Positions 1 to 11,935 of a stretch of 64,000 nt of DNA are shown here, piece by piece. The stretch is from Takakia lepidozioides (Eukaryota; Streptophyta; Takakiopsida; Takakiales; Takakiaceae). Where the stretch lies: positions 45,136,001-45,200,000 of the forward strand of contig CM060731.1 in the NCBI GenBank assembly GCA_030704615.1, read 5' to 3'. The position numbers and the translations under genes are program-made. Positions within the stretch are counted from its first letter, which is position 1, and each line of letters begins with the position of its first letter. The notes under the pieces were generated by a model that worked only from the letters and a program-made list of their open reading frames with translations, made no database searches and had not been told where the DNA came from.

Positions 1-3000
1 GTCTGCAAGATATTGTACTGAAACGCTATGCAGCATAACTCTAGCCTCACTCTACCCTTTTTCTGCTCAAAACCCCAGTGACTACACATGGCAAGCGAAA
101 CCTCAATGAGGTCCGTGTGCAGTCCACAACTCCCCCCTATACAACTCTAATACTTTCCCTTATTTCTTGCATGCATCGACTATGATAGAGAGCAACAAAA
201 ACAGAGCATCAAGAGCAACATCACTGATTATATCCATAAAAGGGTGCAGATATGGACTCAACAGAGCAAGGTTGACAGGCCAAGTACCTGGTCCATCAGC
301 AAGACCCCCACAAATAAAGCACTCCACAGTAACATAGAGTTGGGTGTCACTTTGTAACCCTGGAAATCCCTTCAGAAGCGTAAGTCTGATCGGACCTCTC
401 TCTTTGTCGTTAACCTTCCATGCAATGTCACGTGTTTTCATGCTCCAGAGAATGCGAAATACTGCAAAGATTTATTGATCCAGATTACAGATATGCAGAC
501 TTCGTATATAATGAAAATGAAACTGTATCCTCTCTAGGGTGCTAACTGCAATTTACAGAGGGCCTCACAGTTTCCCTGCATCCACTCCACGGCGACAAAC
601 AGATCAACCAAGGCCCAACAACTCGTACGATATCAGGGAACTCAAGATTCGAGTGCTTGAGAGGTATAAGGGTGCTCAATCTAGTGGTATTTTAGGGGGG
701 TGTTATGTATTGCCATTGGTTCTCCATTTAAGATCACAGTAGTTCCTTCCCATGTGTGCTCATGTGTGGGCACCTGATGTGCCTGATGTATTCCTTTCCC
801 TTTAGCCACTTAGATATTTCAATTCTGAGTTGCGAAAGTCCAAAACGGGGCGCAACGCACAACACCAAGAAATGCTACAGCTCAGAGCTTTTGACCCCTT
901 TGTAGTCTTGTTGTATGTTGATCTAAATCTACACTATGCCTTACTGTGGTTAGTTAGTAACTCTAATCTTTCCAGTCCCTGTTGTTTGTGAGATAACAAA
1001 GCCACATCTGAAATGATGGTGAAGTAATTACATAACAACTATTTTGTTCCTACATATTCCTGGTGACCCACTAATTCCACTTCTCACCATCATTACAATC
1101 CCCAAAACCATGTCCTTTAGCTCTATCATGGTGAGAATGCCTAACGAGTGGACTTCTTCTCTCTTACCAGCATCAGTTATGGCCAGCTCTTCCTTGTTGT
1201 GGGGCTGGGTTATACAAATAGTGGGATTTTCCTCCTCAAATGTAGCTCCTTCATCATACCGCTCGTGTGAATCTTTGACCCATTTTCGGTATTCTTGACA
1301 CAATTGCTCCGGTGTCAAGGTCATGCCGTTCCGTTGTATCACTACATGTACAGGCATATCTGCAACAATTGCTCATGTTTGATTGAGCGCACATCATCTT
1401 ATTAACAAAACTGCATTAGCCTACACAGAAGCTCAACGACTTTATTTTCCTAGCACTTCTTCTGCCTAGCCTTCTTACATGATTATCTTTACTGAAAGGT
1501 GTACTTAAATTATGTTAGCATTCCAAAACAACTTGTATCACTCACAGACTTCTGCATAATTGTACAAAGGTTGGGTATGGCCTCTGTACATATTCTTCTA
1601 CCTACTTCCACACATCCTACATTCATGTCTTTCGAATCCACATTATAAAAGCAGAAAGAGATGCATAATAGTAGAGAGGATAATATTCCAAATTGACCCT
1701 CATGATCTTGTGAATGAAGCTACATCCTAGGGGCTTTACAGGCCAATTGGATTCCACTGCTGAGACAAGTAGGTGACTGGAGAGGGAAAATAGCACCTAC
1801 TTTTCTTGTCTGATTTTGATGAACCTTGTGGGAGCCCAAGAGACATCAAGGCTTCAGTGAAGGCATGCTTTGATAACAAATCTGTCTGCAATGAACAAAA
1901 CACTCTTCAAACACTACCCAATGTAGCGGGGACATTGCCCCTCAAATAGCATCATTAGAGCATCCACCTTTGTGATGACAGTACAGTGCTAAGAATGAAA
2001 GCCAAGTTAGTACCCACAAAGGCCAGAGTTACAAGCCTGCAACAATTTTAGTTATAGATTGATTGATCCAATAGATAGCCTAGCGGTTGGAGCATATGAC
2101 ATAGTGGTTGTGTTCAAAACCACATAAGCATGTTAGATGTCATAAAGGTGGACATCAGTAGCCTTCGGGACCAAGTGACACCATAAGTTACACTTCCTTT
2201 GATGACAAGAGTCCATTTTTTAAAGAAAAATTGATAGACTGATTGCCCTATGAGGACTTCAGAGATTCAGTGCAACAGAATTTGTGGTGAATAGTGAAAC
2301 ACCAGGAGTGACTAACCTTGGAGGTTGTGGGAATAAAACCAGCATCAGTGTCTGCCATCACCCAACCTTCCTTCCGTTAGACCCATGGCCCAGATGGATA
2401 TCAGCACTTTGTTCAGACGACTCTGACTCAGATCCGAGGCACTTCACATTAGCCTACCCTCTTCTATTCTCCGAAACTATCATAGTGGCACAAACAAAGG
2501 AACTCACCAATTAAGGCTTTTACCCGCTTGAAGCATTGCTGGTGCACTTCACTTGCTTTTGATCCCTTCTTTGGTTCCATAAAGGGTAGCCTTTTCTGCA
2601 AATCCACATTCAAACAATCTATCTATCATATGCTCACAATACATACAAGAGTTGAATGCATTTTGCCAGTGGGCTGACCCACAGCTGACCAATTTCTGTT
2701 ATTTCATTTCCAATATGCTTGCGTGACAGAAAAAACGGAGGTATCTACTGGCCTGGAGGCAAAAACAAAGCACCTCCCAGGAATATACCTGATATTTGAA
2801 TTTGCCTAGGAACTAACAACCAGATCCACGAAAGGACTGAGGGTTGGCCAGGATGATCAAAAGCTTGTTGTGAGCATACCCCTCTGGCATCTGGGAGAAG
2901 TCTCCCAAGCCGTCGAAATGTCACCCGAGAAAAGGTCTCAAAATGATCTTCAAAAAGTTCGGCTCCCTCTTCCCTTAGAGATTCTAGTATTAAATCGATT

Positions 3001-6000
3001 GCCTCTTTTCCCTGCACATTCAAGCACATCGAAAGAACTTACTCCTGCAACTTGGCATGTATGGTGTCAAGTATAGATAGTGCATCCCAACACACCATTG
3101 ACCCTACGTCAAAGAGATAGCTGAGTTGGTGAATACCGAAAGTCAATTGCATTCGAATGATGATGCATGTTACAGAATGTACCTAAACTGGATATTGGCT
3201 CAGTTTTCTCTGCCAGTAGGCGATTGACAAAGTACCTTTTCAAAATGAATTTACCCAAAGAAGCTTGAAAATACAGTACCCAAAGCCAGTTGTAAGTTGT
3301 GTTTCATACCTTAGTGATTGGAAAATAATGACAAGTAATGCGTCCGTGCGCTCTGTCTTCAGATGCACTGGCTCCTTCCATTTCTAACAAGTTCACAACT
3401 ATGGTGGTCAATATTTTTTGCAGACAATGCAGCTGTGCCAAAAACGCCACTTCCAAGAGAAGGAGCTGTATTATGTGCTTCAAAATGATGATAGGCAAGA
3501 GAAGGCAAGTGGCAAGTGCTTGATGTAACTTTGGACATTTTTGGAAGTAATTGGTACAACATTGTTGCAAGAGAGACTGTACCTGTTCTGTCTTGGGATT
3601 TTTTAAACTCTAGGTGGATGACGAAAGGGTCACCAACTCCAGAGAGGGAATTGGTGATGGCCACTTCACCCCCCACAACTTCTGCCAGATCCATTTCATT
3701 CACCTGGAAGCACAGATATCCATGATAAGCACTCTCGGATCCACAATTCTTTGGCTCGAGAAGTTCTGTATCGCCACTTAATTGGCTTGAAAAAAATTTC
3801 ATCGTCAGCTGCGCCAGACATGACTTAGATTTTATCCACCTGAGGACATGTCATGCACTGCAGGTGGAAAAAACTAACCTAGATGAGACAAAACCACTGC
3901 AGTTCTTATCCCCTACTGAAGGAAGCATACATCATACCACTCATTGGACACTTGCCATACATTATTTAATTTTAGAAGTAAAACGTCATGCTTCACTGTG
4001 GATGTTATAAAGCTTCATTCTTTTCCTCCCTCACTGTACTTAATTGAGCTACACAGGAAACTCCTATTTTACAAAAACTGGATAAGTTTCCTTACCATTA
4101 TTGTCACTGGCCTTGCAGTTCTGCCAGATGAGCCTCCCTCATCATTCTGGTACAATTTCACAAAAATAATCATCTCAGAACATAAATGAACTCAGACCCT
4201 AAGATCCTCAGCTGGACAAGCCTCCCTTATTGTTCTGATACAATTGAATGTCCCAGGACAGATGAACTTATCAGCTACCAGGCACCTAAAGACCAGCTTA
4301 AACTCCCTATATTGATTCACCTTTTTCCACCTCAACATCACTGCATTGATCCACAAGCACAACGCAGAAATACCTAAACACAGCATCTGGACAGACTCAC
4401 CTGAATGTAGGGAAAGTAGTAATCCTTGAGCTTCCGTCGCACTTCATCTACCTTCCAATCCAGTATCTGTCGGTTCAGGTCTGAAATCTCCACCTATTGA
4501 AGTGAAGTTTAATTGTCAGTCTTGGAAAGAGGGCTAATTTGTGCACATCACAAACTTCCCATTCTGTTGGAAGCGGCGTTCTATGCTCTATCCCCAAGGC
4601 TAATCCCAGAAAAATCTGATGCAGGCAAAATGTATCAGGTTTCAAGATGCTTCCCTTGCAAAAAGTTTTCAAAAGATAGTCCACTCACCTTGGTAAAACT
4701 CCCATGAGGTGACCGACGAAGCTCCTCATCCGTAGGATTGCGAATCTCACCTCCAGTCTGAAACCATCCATTCATGCACATCAGATCTAGGTGCTGCCTG
4801 GTCGCCAACAACAAACCAACCTCATGACAGCTTTTACTTAGTAACAACAAATTCTAGCTTCCATAAGGCTCTTGTGCATCAAAATACAGACCTTCCAGAC
4901 TTTGCCAGCCTTGACCTCCTTCTGCAAGGTATCTTTCACCAGATGTAACACAGCCACCCTTCTTGACACCTGTGTTTTTGAAGACACAGTTATGCTCCTG
5001 TTTGCAAGCAAAACAGAAAGCTGTTACAAAAGACAGTGAGAGAAAACATATTTTCCGAAGTTCTTTAGTCTTTCATGTTAAAGGATGCCCGTGCAATGAA
5101 AACTGGTAAAGGGGGGTTTAGGAGTTACTGACCTCCCAAGATGGAGGCCGGCACCAATTCCTCCAAAGCCATACATGCCAAAATGTGGCTGCACAAACAG
5201 ATCACTTTCATGAGAGCAGACTGTAAAACCCCCTCTTCAGCTTTGAGTCAAAACCGAATGGAAAGTCTGCAGGCTGCAGCTATACTATGAGGTCAAATTT
5301 TGGGAGTTCCTTCTCCAGCCGAAATAAGACATAATAAATATCGACTGACCAAGACCTCCAGATAGGTTGGGTGACAAAGCCAGCTGTCCCCTCCCTGCAG
5401 AGGAAAGCCACTCCTGGTGTCTGTAAAGTTCCTCAAAAAGGAAGAAAGTTTCTACACTAATAACAGAAGACACAGTCACAGAGGTTTCACCTTCAGATAG
5501 GGAGGTTCTCCTCCGATAGCATCAGACATGGAATGCCGGTTCGTGGAGCTTCCTATTATACCCCTGCATGTTCCACACAGCAAAGATTTCAAATGAAAAT
5601 TCTTATGGACGTCAATTCTCTCCCAATGCCAATTTGGCCCTGGAAATTTGCTACTTGCTACAGCTCAGTGCAACACAGATCCCCAATTGTTGAATGCAAA
5701 ACCTATAAATATACAGGGTGCTGCTGTACCACTTTGAGATGGATCGCTCTGGAGAACTGTCCATGCCTTTGCCAGTGTCGAAAATCGTGATCTTTCCCTC
5801 CCGGTGGTCCAAGTCCACCCTGCACATTCCACGATACATTCCAATTCCGGTTTACAGTTCATGCATAATCTCCTCTCCTCATTTCACACATAGACAGCTA
5901 CATTCACCATCCCTGGTCCGCCTGTCTTCCCAGGACAGTTTGGGAAAAAGAAGCTCACCAGATAAAAGGTGACTTTCCCTTTAATTCTGACACAGCTTGC

Positions 6001-7200
6001 AGTGAATTGTCCTGTTCACCCAAGACAAATGTTCATTAGAAAACACGTGCTTTTGATCTGTACGAATTGAGAACATTAACTTTCAAAAATAGGCTTGCAA
6101 GGGATGTGAACCCACCAACTCATCAGCCAACGCAGAGAAGAAGGTGTAATCCTGAGGGAGCGCAGTGAGCATCTGGGGCTCCGGTGTCACATTCCAGAGA
6201 CCCTGCGGTAAACACCATCGCAAAGCCACACTACTGTCATAGTCTCTCAACAAGCTCCGAGAGGGAAAATTTACTTTTACTGGTCACAAAAAGACAAACA
6301 CAACAAGGCTAGCCAGACCCTGATGTAAAGCCATCCCCACTGGCAAATAGCCCAACTCAACTTCGCTTTAAGCCGCTCCTATACTGAGAAGAGGAAACAG
6401 ATTGAGTATTACCTTGTGAGTATGTACGGAATTAGGCCCACCATCCTGTCAACAAGGCAACCAATTCAGGGACCGAGAAGTTTGAGCATCCTTGAAGTGC
6501 AATTTGACATCACAGACATTAAATGACCATCAAACACGGGTTCTTGTGTGTATCAGGGCCTAAAGGATAATACTACGTCCAAGTATCTCATACAAGCCTG
6601 CATGCATTCAGGCGGGCGACGAGATTGGATTGAACACAAAATTCCAGGTCGATGTCGAACGACTAAACAAAAAATTATCGTGATGATTCATGCAGGGCGA
6701 ATTGGCACCTGCAAGAAGAGAGTTTGAGGCGAATCTGAATCCTCCGAGGAGAAATCACCATCCTCCATCTTCTGGTGGTGCATGTCTTCAAGATAGACAT
6801 GCGGACCCCACATAATTTGACGCTGTTTCTTCTTCCCACTCTTGACCGAAGCGCTATCCACAGTCTCTCTGATCAACTGCACAAACCCAGCTGCAGACAT
6901 CCTACCAACTCTCCCACTATCCACTTTCATATCAACAGACGACCCATTCGGCAACAGCACCAAAAATTCACGAACGGGAGGACGGGTCGCCTCAGCGACC
7001 TCTCCCCCGTCTTCCTCCGGAAGAAAATTCAGCTTCCTCCGAATGACTCTGGACCCACCCTCTTCTCGTGGACTCCCAGATTCTACAGCGGCCACTGGAG
7101 ACATCGCAAGAGGGGTGTGCGACCCCCCATCTTGCAAATTGTTCCTCAGCACCACATTCCTCCGTTTGTTGTGCTTCGACGTCGATGGAGGGGTCTCCAT
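1..7200 (-). CDS. GMI1: GMI1-like GHKL ATPase / SMC-hinge family protein (3' end outside window)
   Basis: The family acts in the nucleus; Arabidopsis GMI1 takes part in somatic homologous recombination and DNA repair and is related to DMS3 and SMCHD1. Seventeen exons join in one frame (713 codons): 6709-7200, 6116-6202, 5959-6011, 5730-5819, 5491-5563, 5133-5188, 4892-4997, 4689-4757, 4401-4493, 3583-3808, 3310-3398, 2880-3011, 2508-2595, 2317-2351, 1801-1885, 1168-1359, 288-461. All have GT-AG borders and agreeing phases. Exon 1 carries the N-terminal LLPNG and IMWG..VYLED region. The ATPase shows ALADELDNSLQAV (Mg/ATP Asn motif), FDTGKGMD (DxGxG), then AIGGEPPYLK and HFGMYGFGG (lid). Further family blocks are SPHGSFTK, MDLAEVVGGEVA and RRLGRLLPDAR. 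No stop or frameshift was found. An acceptor-like site at positions 3-4 suggests another exon running off the left edge; the SMC hinge should lie beyond it. The start is the ATG at 7200. Confidence 0.93.
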
Positions 7201-8478
7201 CTCAAATTCACCAGGACTTCACCAGTGCGATACTACCATGCGAGCGAGAGAGATCCACCAAGCTAGACCCACGCCCGAAATCTGATAAGCACGCACAACT
7301 CTCTTCCTCTCTACTGCAGCTTCGCGAGACAAGAGAGAGAGAGAGGCCCCACCAAGGGCGTGATGGCAGACAATCTGTAGGAACTCTGCCATGGCTGCAG
7401 GCAGTGCAAACGTCCAGCGCCGCCAGCAGCTGTCGCTTGCATTATGACCGTTGCACTTTTCCGCTCTCTCCACGTGCGAAACTCAATCGGCACAAGCCTC
7501 TGCCAGGAGTTGAACCCGGGACGGCTCTTCCTGTCAGCCCTAATATTAATAATATGAATCTCCAGCGAACTATCGTTAATAGTTGCAACCCCCAAATTAG
7601 AATCAGGCACCGTGTTAGAGTATCGAACACGGGACCCAGCGCTTGTGCCGCTATAGCCATTAGGGCAGGTCTGGCGATAACACACATGAAGGGCCGTCGG
7701 GAAATAAATAACGCTTCAATAACCCTCAATGAATGGTTGGATGAACGTTCTGCCATCCGTTTGACGATCAACGATCTATTGGATTAGATGAATGATATCC
7801 GGTACTGGCGCCGGAGCATTCATCCGTTCCAAGTTACAAGACTCCGTTTTGTTCCCATGATGTTCGCGGCTTTGAGATGCTGTTCTCAAAGGGAACGGAT
7901 AGGGAACAGGTGGGGTTCGGGGTTTAGGAGAGAGACGAAGTGAAGGAGGGAGAGGGAGGAGAGGGATCAGTGGTGAAAGGGTTGGGTTTTGTCTGCGTTC
8001 TTTGATTTGGTCTGCAAGGAAGGACGGAGGCCGGTGGATGATGGCCTCGCAAATGCGCGCATGTGTTGCGCTTTCGTGTTCATCGCATGTGTCCGTCGGA
8101 GTGCGTCGATGCTCGTCGCTGGCTTCTTCTTCCAAGACGTTCAATTGTGAGGGACAGGTATCTCTCCTTGATCTGTAACTCACTCTACTGGGTTTCGTTC
8201 AAATTGGGCTCATTGCAAGCGGTTTCCCGAAACCAGTTTCTAAAAGCCTATTGGCATTTCATGATGTAGGGAATAGTGGATGGCACTCACATTTTATGTT
8301 GGCTCTGTTGGTAGAGGTTCTGAATGGCAGCTGGATCTCGCTGTCTCTCTTCTGCCTCTGGTTTCTCCCGCAGCCGTAAGGAGGATTTTCAAAGCCGCAT
8401 CCATTTCCACCATTAGTGAAAATTCTCCCTCTCTTAGGATCTCTCAAACAACATTGCATTGTGTATTATGAGCATTAG
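7201..8478. other. Intergenic region between divergent genes
   Basis: This stretch separates the ATG of the GMI1-like gene (minus) from the ATG of the plus-strand membrane protein gene. It must hold both promoters and 5' untranslated regions. Apart from the possible SINE-like block, it holds GA/CT-rich sequence (about 7310-7350 and 7900-7970). The first or non-coding exon of the downstream gene may lie here, but I cannot place it. Confidence 0.4.
7465..7700 (-). repeat. Possible tRNA-derived SINE-like repeat
   Basis: On the minus strand two stretches resemble RNA polymerase III B boxes: CCCGGGTTCAACTCC near 7508-7525 and CCGTGTTCGATACTC near 7617-7635. A weak A-box-like TGGCTATAGCGG lies just upstream of the second. 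The block sits between two divergent genes. No poly-A tail, target duplication or second copy was seen, so this is only a suggestion. Confidence 0.25.
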
Positions 8479-9416
8479 ATGGTCAAGTTGGTTGGACTTC
8501 TGAACCTGCATTGTGGTGAAACAGAGTGTTCTGACACCAAATTTTATGGTGGTTGGCTTGTAACCCTACCGGCCTACTTCCTCCAGAGACAGTGGGGCCC
8601 AAATTCGTTTGACTTGCAAACATCACCAAAGTCTCGTATTCGTAGGTTTCATGCATCGTCGGCAACGAGCAATTCCGGTCCAAAGCAACAGAGTGGAGGA
8701 GAGAGCCCACGAAGGTTGATGTCAACTCTATGGTCAAAGGCCCCTGAACCGCTGCGGAAATTCCCCTGGGGTGAGGCCTTCAGTGTATTTGTAGGGAGGG
8801 TGTTGGATATTGTATGGGTCACTGGAAAATGGCTGGCAATTCCAATGCTGCTTGTATCCGCCCTGAGCGAGCTCTCCTACACCCTCGTGCAGAAGCAACC
8901 ACTTATGATTCCCATCGGTATGGTTGGTGGATTCGCTTTTGCTGGAATCATGAAAGAAACCATCGTTGAATTTGCGCCGGACATCCAGGTAAACCTTTCT
9001 TTTGGTCTGATGCATTTGCTGGGACAATATCCAGAATGAAGATATATTTTCTTGGGTTAGTTCCTGCACCGTGTGGAATCTGGACTGAGACTGTGGCAGC
9101 AAGCTTTATTCAACGTGATTTAGGTTGTAAGCCATGTCTGCAGGTCGGTTTCGTGGCCTGGCCTCCTTCTCTCACTTTACTGATAAGCCGCGGCTTCTGT
9201 GTTGGCTACTCTCACCAATGTTTTGCATTCTGCCAGCAGAAAGGAGAGCGCCCTTGGCACTTGCTTGCAATAGGCATGGTTTTTGTGCTCATCAAAGCTG
9301 CTGGCCCTTATCTCCCTCTCTGGGGTCGGGTCATCCTACCCCAATTTGCAAATGGTGGGCTGATACAGGTTCTCCACGACTGGAGAAGGCGGCAAGCTAC
9401 AAGTACACAGCAGTAG
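8479..9416 (+). CDS. Probable plastid membrane protein of unknown function (EMB1273-like, tentative)
   Basis: Two exons are visible: 8479-8988, ending CAG|gtaaac, and about 9240-9416 (or 9237, after the preceding cag), joined at phase 0 to give about 228 residues. The N-terminal 75 residues are rich in Ser, Arg and aromatic residues and poor in acidic ones, as in organelle transit peptides. Three hydrophobic segments follow: around KWLAIPMLLVSALSEL, MIPIGMVGGFAFAGI and LLAIGMVFVLIKAAG. The motif YLPLWGRVILPQFANGG recalls a plant-specific plastid family that includes EMB1273, but I recall this only loosely. The upstream part of the first exon is uncertain and the true start could lie in an earlier exon. 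AT-rich AATAAA-type sequence near 9475-9486 could serve as the poly-A signal. Confidence 0.6.
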
Positions 9417-9871
9417 AATAGTGATAGAGCATGTGGATTAGAGTGTCCCAGTCTTATTTGAGCAATGTTACAAAAAATAAAATAAAGGCAATGTGTGGTT
9501 TGTGGATCAGTATGGATGAGTGTTAAAGACCGTCTACCTTGCATTCTGACAAAGAGCATACTTTGGTTGTGATTACTGTTCCCACACTCCTGGATGGTTG
9601 GACAGATGGGTTGCCTGGTTATCACTCCCAGAAACATGCTGTGGTGGTGTTGTGAGTAGGCAGCTACAGGCATATGAAATTCTGCATGATGGTAATCTGG
9701 TTATTCAGGAGTGGTATGTTCCACTGTGCAATACTTTATATAGATATAATATCAAATCTATAATAAATTCATCCGGCGTCAGGAGTCACAGACTATTACT
9801 ATCTCTGGCTAGAGCCTACTTAAGCAAGCACTATCCCCCCAGACTGGGTCCAGAGGGTTGTGCAATTACAG

Positions 9872-10033
9872 GTATCCATTGATGAGTTGACAGGTAGTTT
9901 CTGGGATTACCCAATCCTAGTCTCGAGGGAGGATTTAGTGCTCAACCTGGTAAACATGGCTAAAAAGGTGGATCTGGCGGTGAAAGACATCTATGCAACC
10001 TTCAGCTCCGTGGAAAAGGTTGTTCATGAGTAG
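9872..10033 (+). other. Orphan terminal-exon candidate (53 codons and stop)
   Basis: After a good acceptor (caattacag) there is an open frame of 53 codons ending in TAG. It has a gene-like composition (VSIDELTGSFWDYPI..., then NMAKKVDLAVKDIYATFSS). Its phase (0) matches an alternative donor, ATACAG|gttctc at 9368/9369, inside the last exon of the upstream membrane protein gene. It could therefore be an alternative C-terminus of that gene, or the remains of another gene. I do not recognise the family. Confidence 0.3.
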
Positions 10034-10217
10034 CATCTCACACTTGCTGTTTCATCTCAGGCCTCCTCCTGAGGCCTGCAAAGAAACGAAAGTTACCGCG
10101 TAGCCAAGCTAAAACAATCAAAACAAAAACAAATGCGCACACAACCCAAAACAGCGAGTAGTTTGACACATTTTCTTGTGGTAAAACCCCGGCGCTCTTT
10201 GATACACCCCGGCCGGT

Positions 10218-11606
10218 TCATAGTTCCGCATCTGAACTATGCTTTCCATCACCCGTCTTTGCAGAGAGCAGTTTTTTCAGATGTCCACTTTCATATGCAT
10301 TCACAGTGTCTGCAAACAGTGCATCAACTACATGAGATTCATGAATGCCGCCACGGTCTGGCACTCTCACAAGCATTGAAAAAAAGCGGAAGTTAGCCAG
10401 ACTTTCCATGAAAACCTTGGGAGGAAGGGCGACAGAGAAAGAAGGATATAACCTATAAAAGAACCTTAGCTTTCTCACTCTTCTCCCAATTGCCTAGCCC
10501 TGGTAGTGGTTGTCAGCACTGCGACTGTAACCCTCTTCCTGAATATAAATGCGGCGGCTGTGGCTGAGGTTGCCATGCCAGCTGCAAAGTGGCAAGAAAA
10601 GGCCTGAGGGGGAGGGGAGAGAGAGAGAGAGAGAGTACCATCTGATCCCCCCAAGTATTTGCCATTGATGAACACTTGGGGTACAGTGCGGCGGCCTATC
10701 AACTCCTGCAAAGCCTGCTGGATGGATTCTCCATCCTCTGCATGCATGAGACCATGGTTAGCTCACACATTTAGCCATTTCAAAACAACCATCTGTCTGC
10801 TGAGTTCTATGCATCATCAGATGGTACGCAAAAGAGGTGACCACGTAACAAATTCACAGTGTTAGTCTCCTTCCCTTTGTAACAGACTTCAAAAACAGAT
10901 GGAGAGTTTGTTGCTTTATATACCTCGCAAATCAAGCTCCAACACGTGGGGAGTTTCCTTCATCTCCGCGAAAACTGCCTTGGCTCGCTTGCAGTATCTG
11001 CACTTGACAGAGCATCCGATTAGCCGACGTAAACACTTGCAAACACTCATTGTATATCTGTTGTTCAGGCTTTTGGGGGCGAGTCATGTTGAACTATGAA
11101 GGCCATCGGCGATATCCATGTAGGAGTCATAATGTTTGTCTTATATTTTGAGAAAGGCAGCATGGAAGTCGAAGCTCACAGATCAAACACCGTTCTTACG
11201 CAGTCGACCTTCCTATTTGAGGATCTGGTAGTGAGCTAAAAGTAGCCTAATTGAACGAAGATACACTACCCTTCATGCTGCCGCAGGAGAAAAATGAATC
11301 CTCTCGACGATGAATCATATACCAGAAAACTAATTCACTTCGCTTCTCAGACGACAACCAATACTCAACCTACCTGACAATGCCGCCCATAGATTTGTCA
11401 ATGGGTCATTGAAGCAGTGATCTAAACATTAATCAAACCAGAAAAGTCAAAGCGAAAGTAACTCACGGGCAATACGACTTGGAGAAGACCACAATGGGAT
11501 GCTGGGCGACCGTCTGCTTCACAAACTCCAAAGAATCGTCTGCAGAGGCTTGCTGCAGCAGGAGCATGGCAATCAGCATCAACACAAAAGCACTTTTCAC
11601 CGCCAT
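10218..11606 (-). CDS. CPYC-type glutaredoxin with signal peptide (GRXC3/C4-like)
   Basis: Thiol-disulfide oxidoreductase that uses glutathione to reduce disulfides or mixed disulfides. Four exons join cleanly: 11467-11606, 10924-10997, 10639-10737, 10218-10309 (405 nt, 134 residues, stop TGA). Residues 1-22 form a signal peptide (MAVKSAF..., LLIAMLLLQ-type core, ASA before the cut). The active site is C46-P-Y-C49; the first intron interrupts the proline codon. The cis-Pro TVP loop (residues 89-91) and the GGSDD glutathione-binding motif follow. Leader plus CPYC is typical of plant class I GRXC3/GRXC4 proteins of the secretory pathway. The C-terminal 15 residues are hydrophilic with no ER-retention signal. 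A (GA)n tract at about 10619-10635 lies in intron 3, next to the donor. Confidence 0.92.
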
Positions 11607-11935
11607 CTCTGCAAGAAAACCTGACCCAATGCTCTAAGAATCTGGAAACGATGATCCGATGATCTGATGATCTAAGCGAGCCCAGAGCGAGCTGAAGCTT
11701 CCAACCATGTACCCTGGTCTCGTCACGACCAGGTGTTGTCGTTCACGAGACGTCGGCGGAAACGTCAATCGTCAGTCAATCGTCAAGTTTCTTTTTCTGT
11801 CTATTCTAGAAGGGGCCCAACCATGGATCGTGGCGATGCCGGTTCTAGAATCTTACACATTTGGGATGTGAAGACAGCAGTCTGACGACATGATAGTTCC
11901 AAGCTTGACCTGGATAAGAATGGAGATGAAGGATG
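11607..11935. other. Intergenic: upstream region of the glutaredoxin gene
   Basis: This holds the 5' untranslated region and promoter of the minus-strand glutaredoxin gene. A short imperfect repeat of ATGATCTGATGATCT type occurs at about 11651-11672. Nothing else is recognisable. Confidence 0.4.

Noticed and set aside
6775-7787. Long plus-strand open frames opposite the first GMI1 exon
   Set aside because: They are antisense shadows of a GC-rich coding exon, and the composition is not protein-like.
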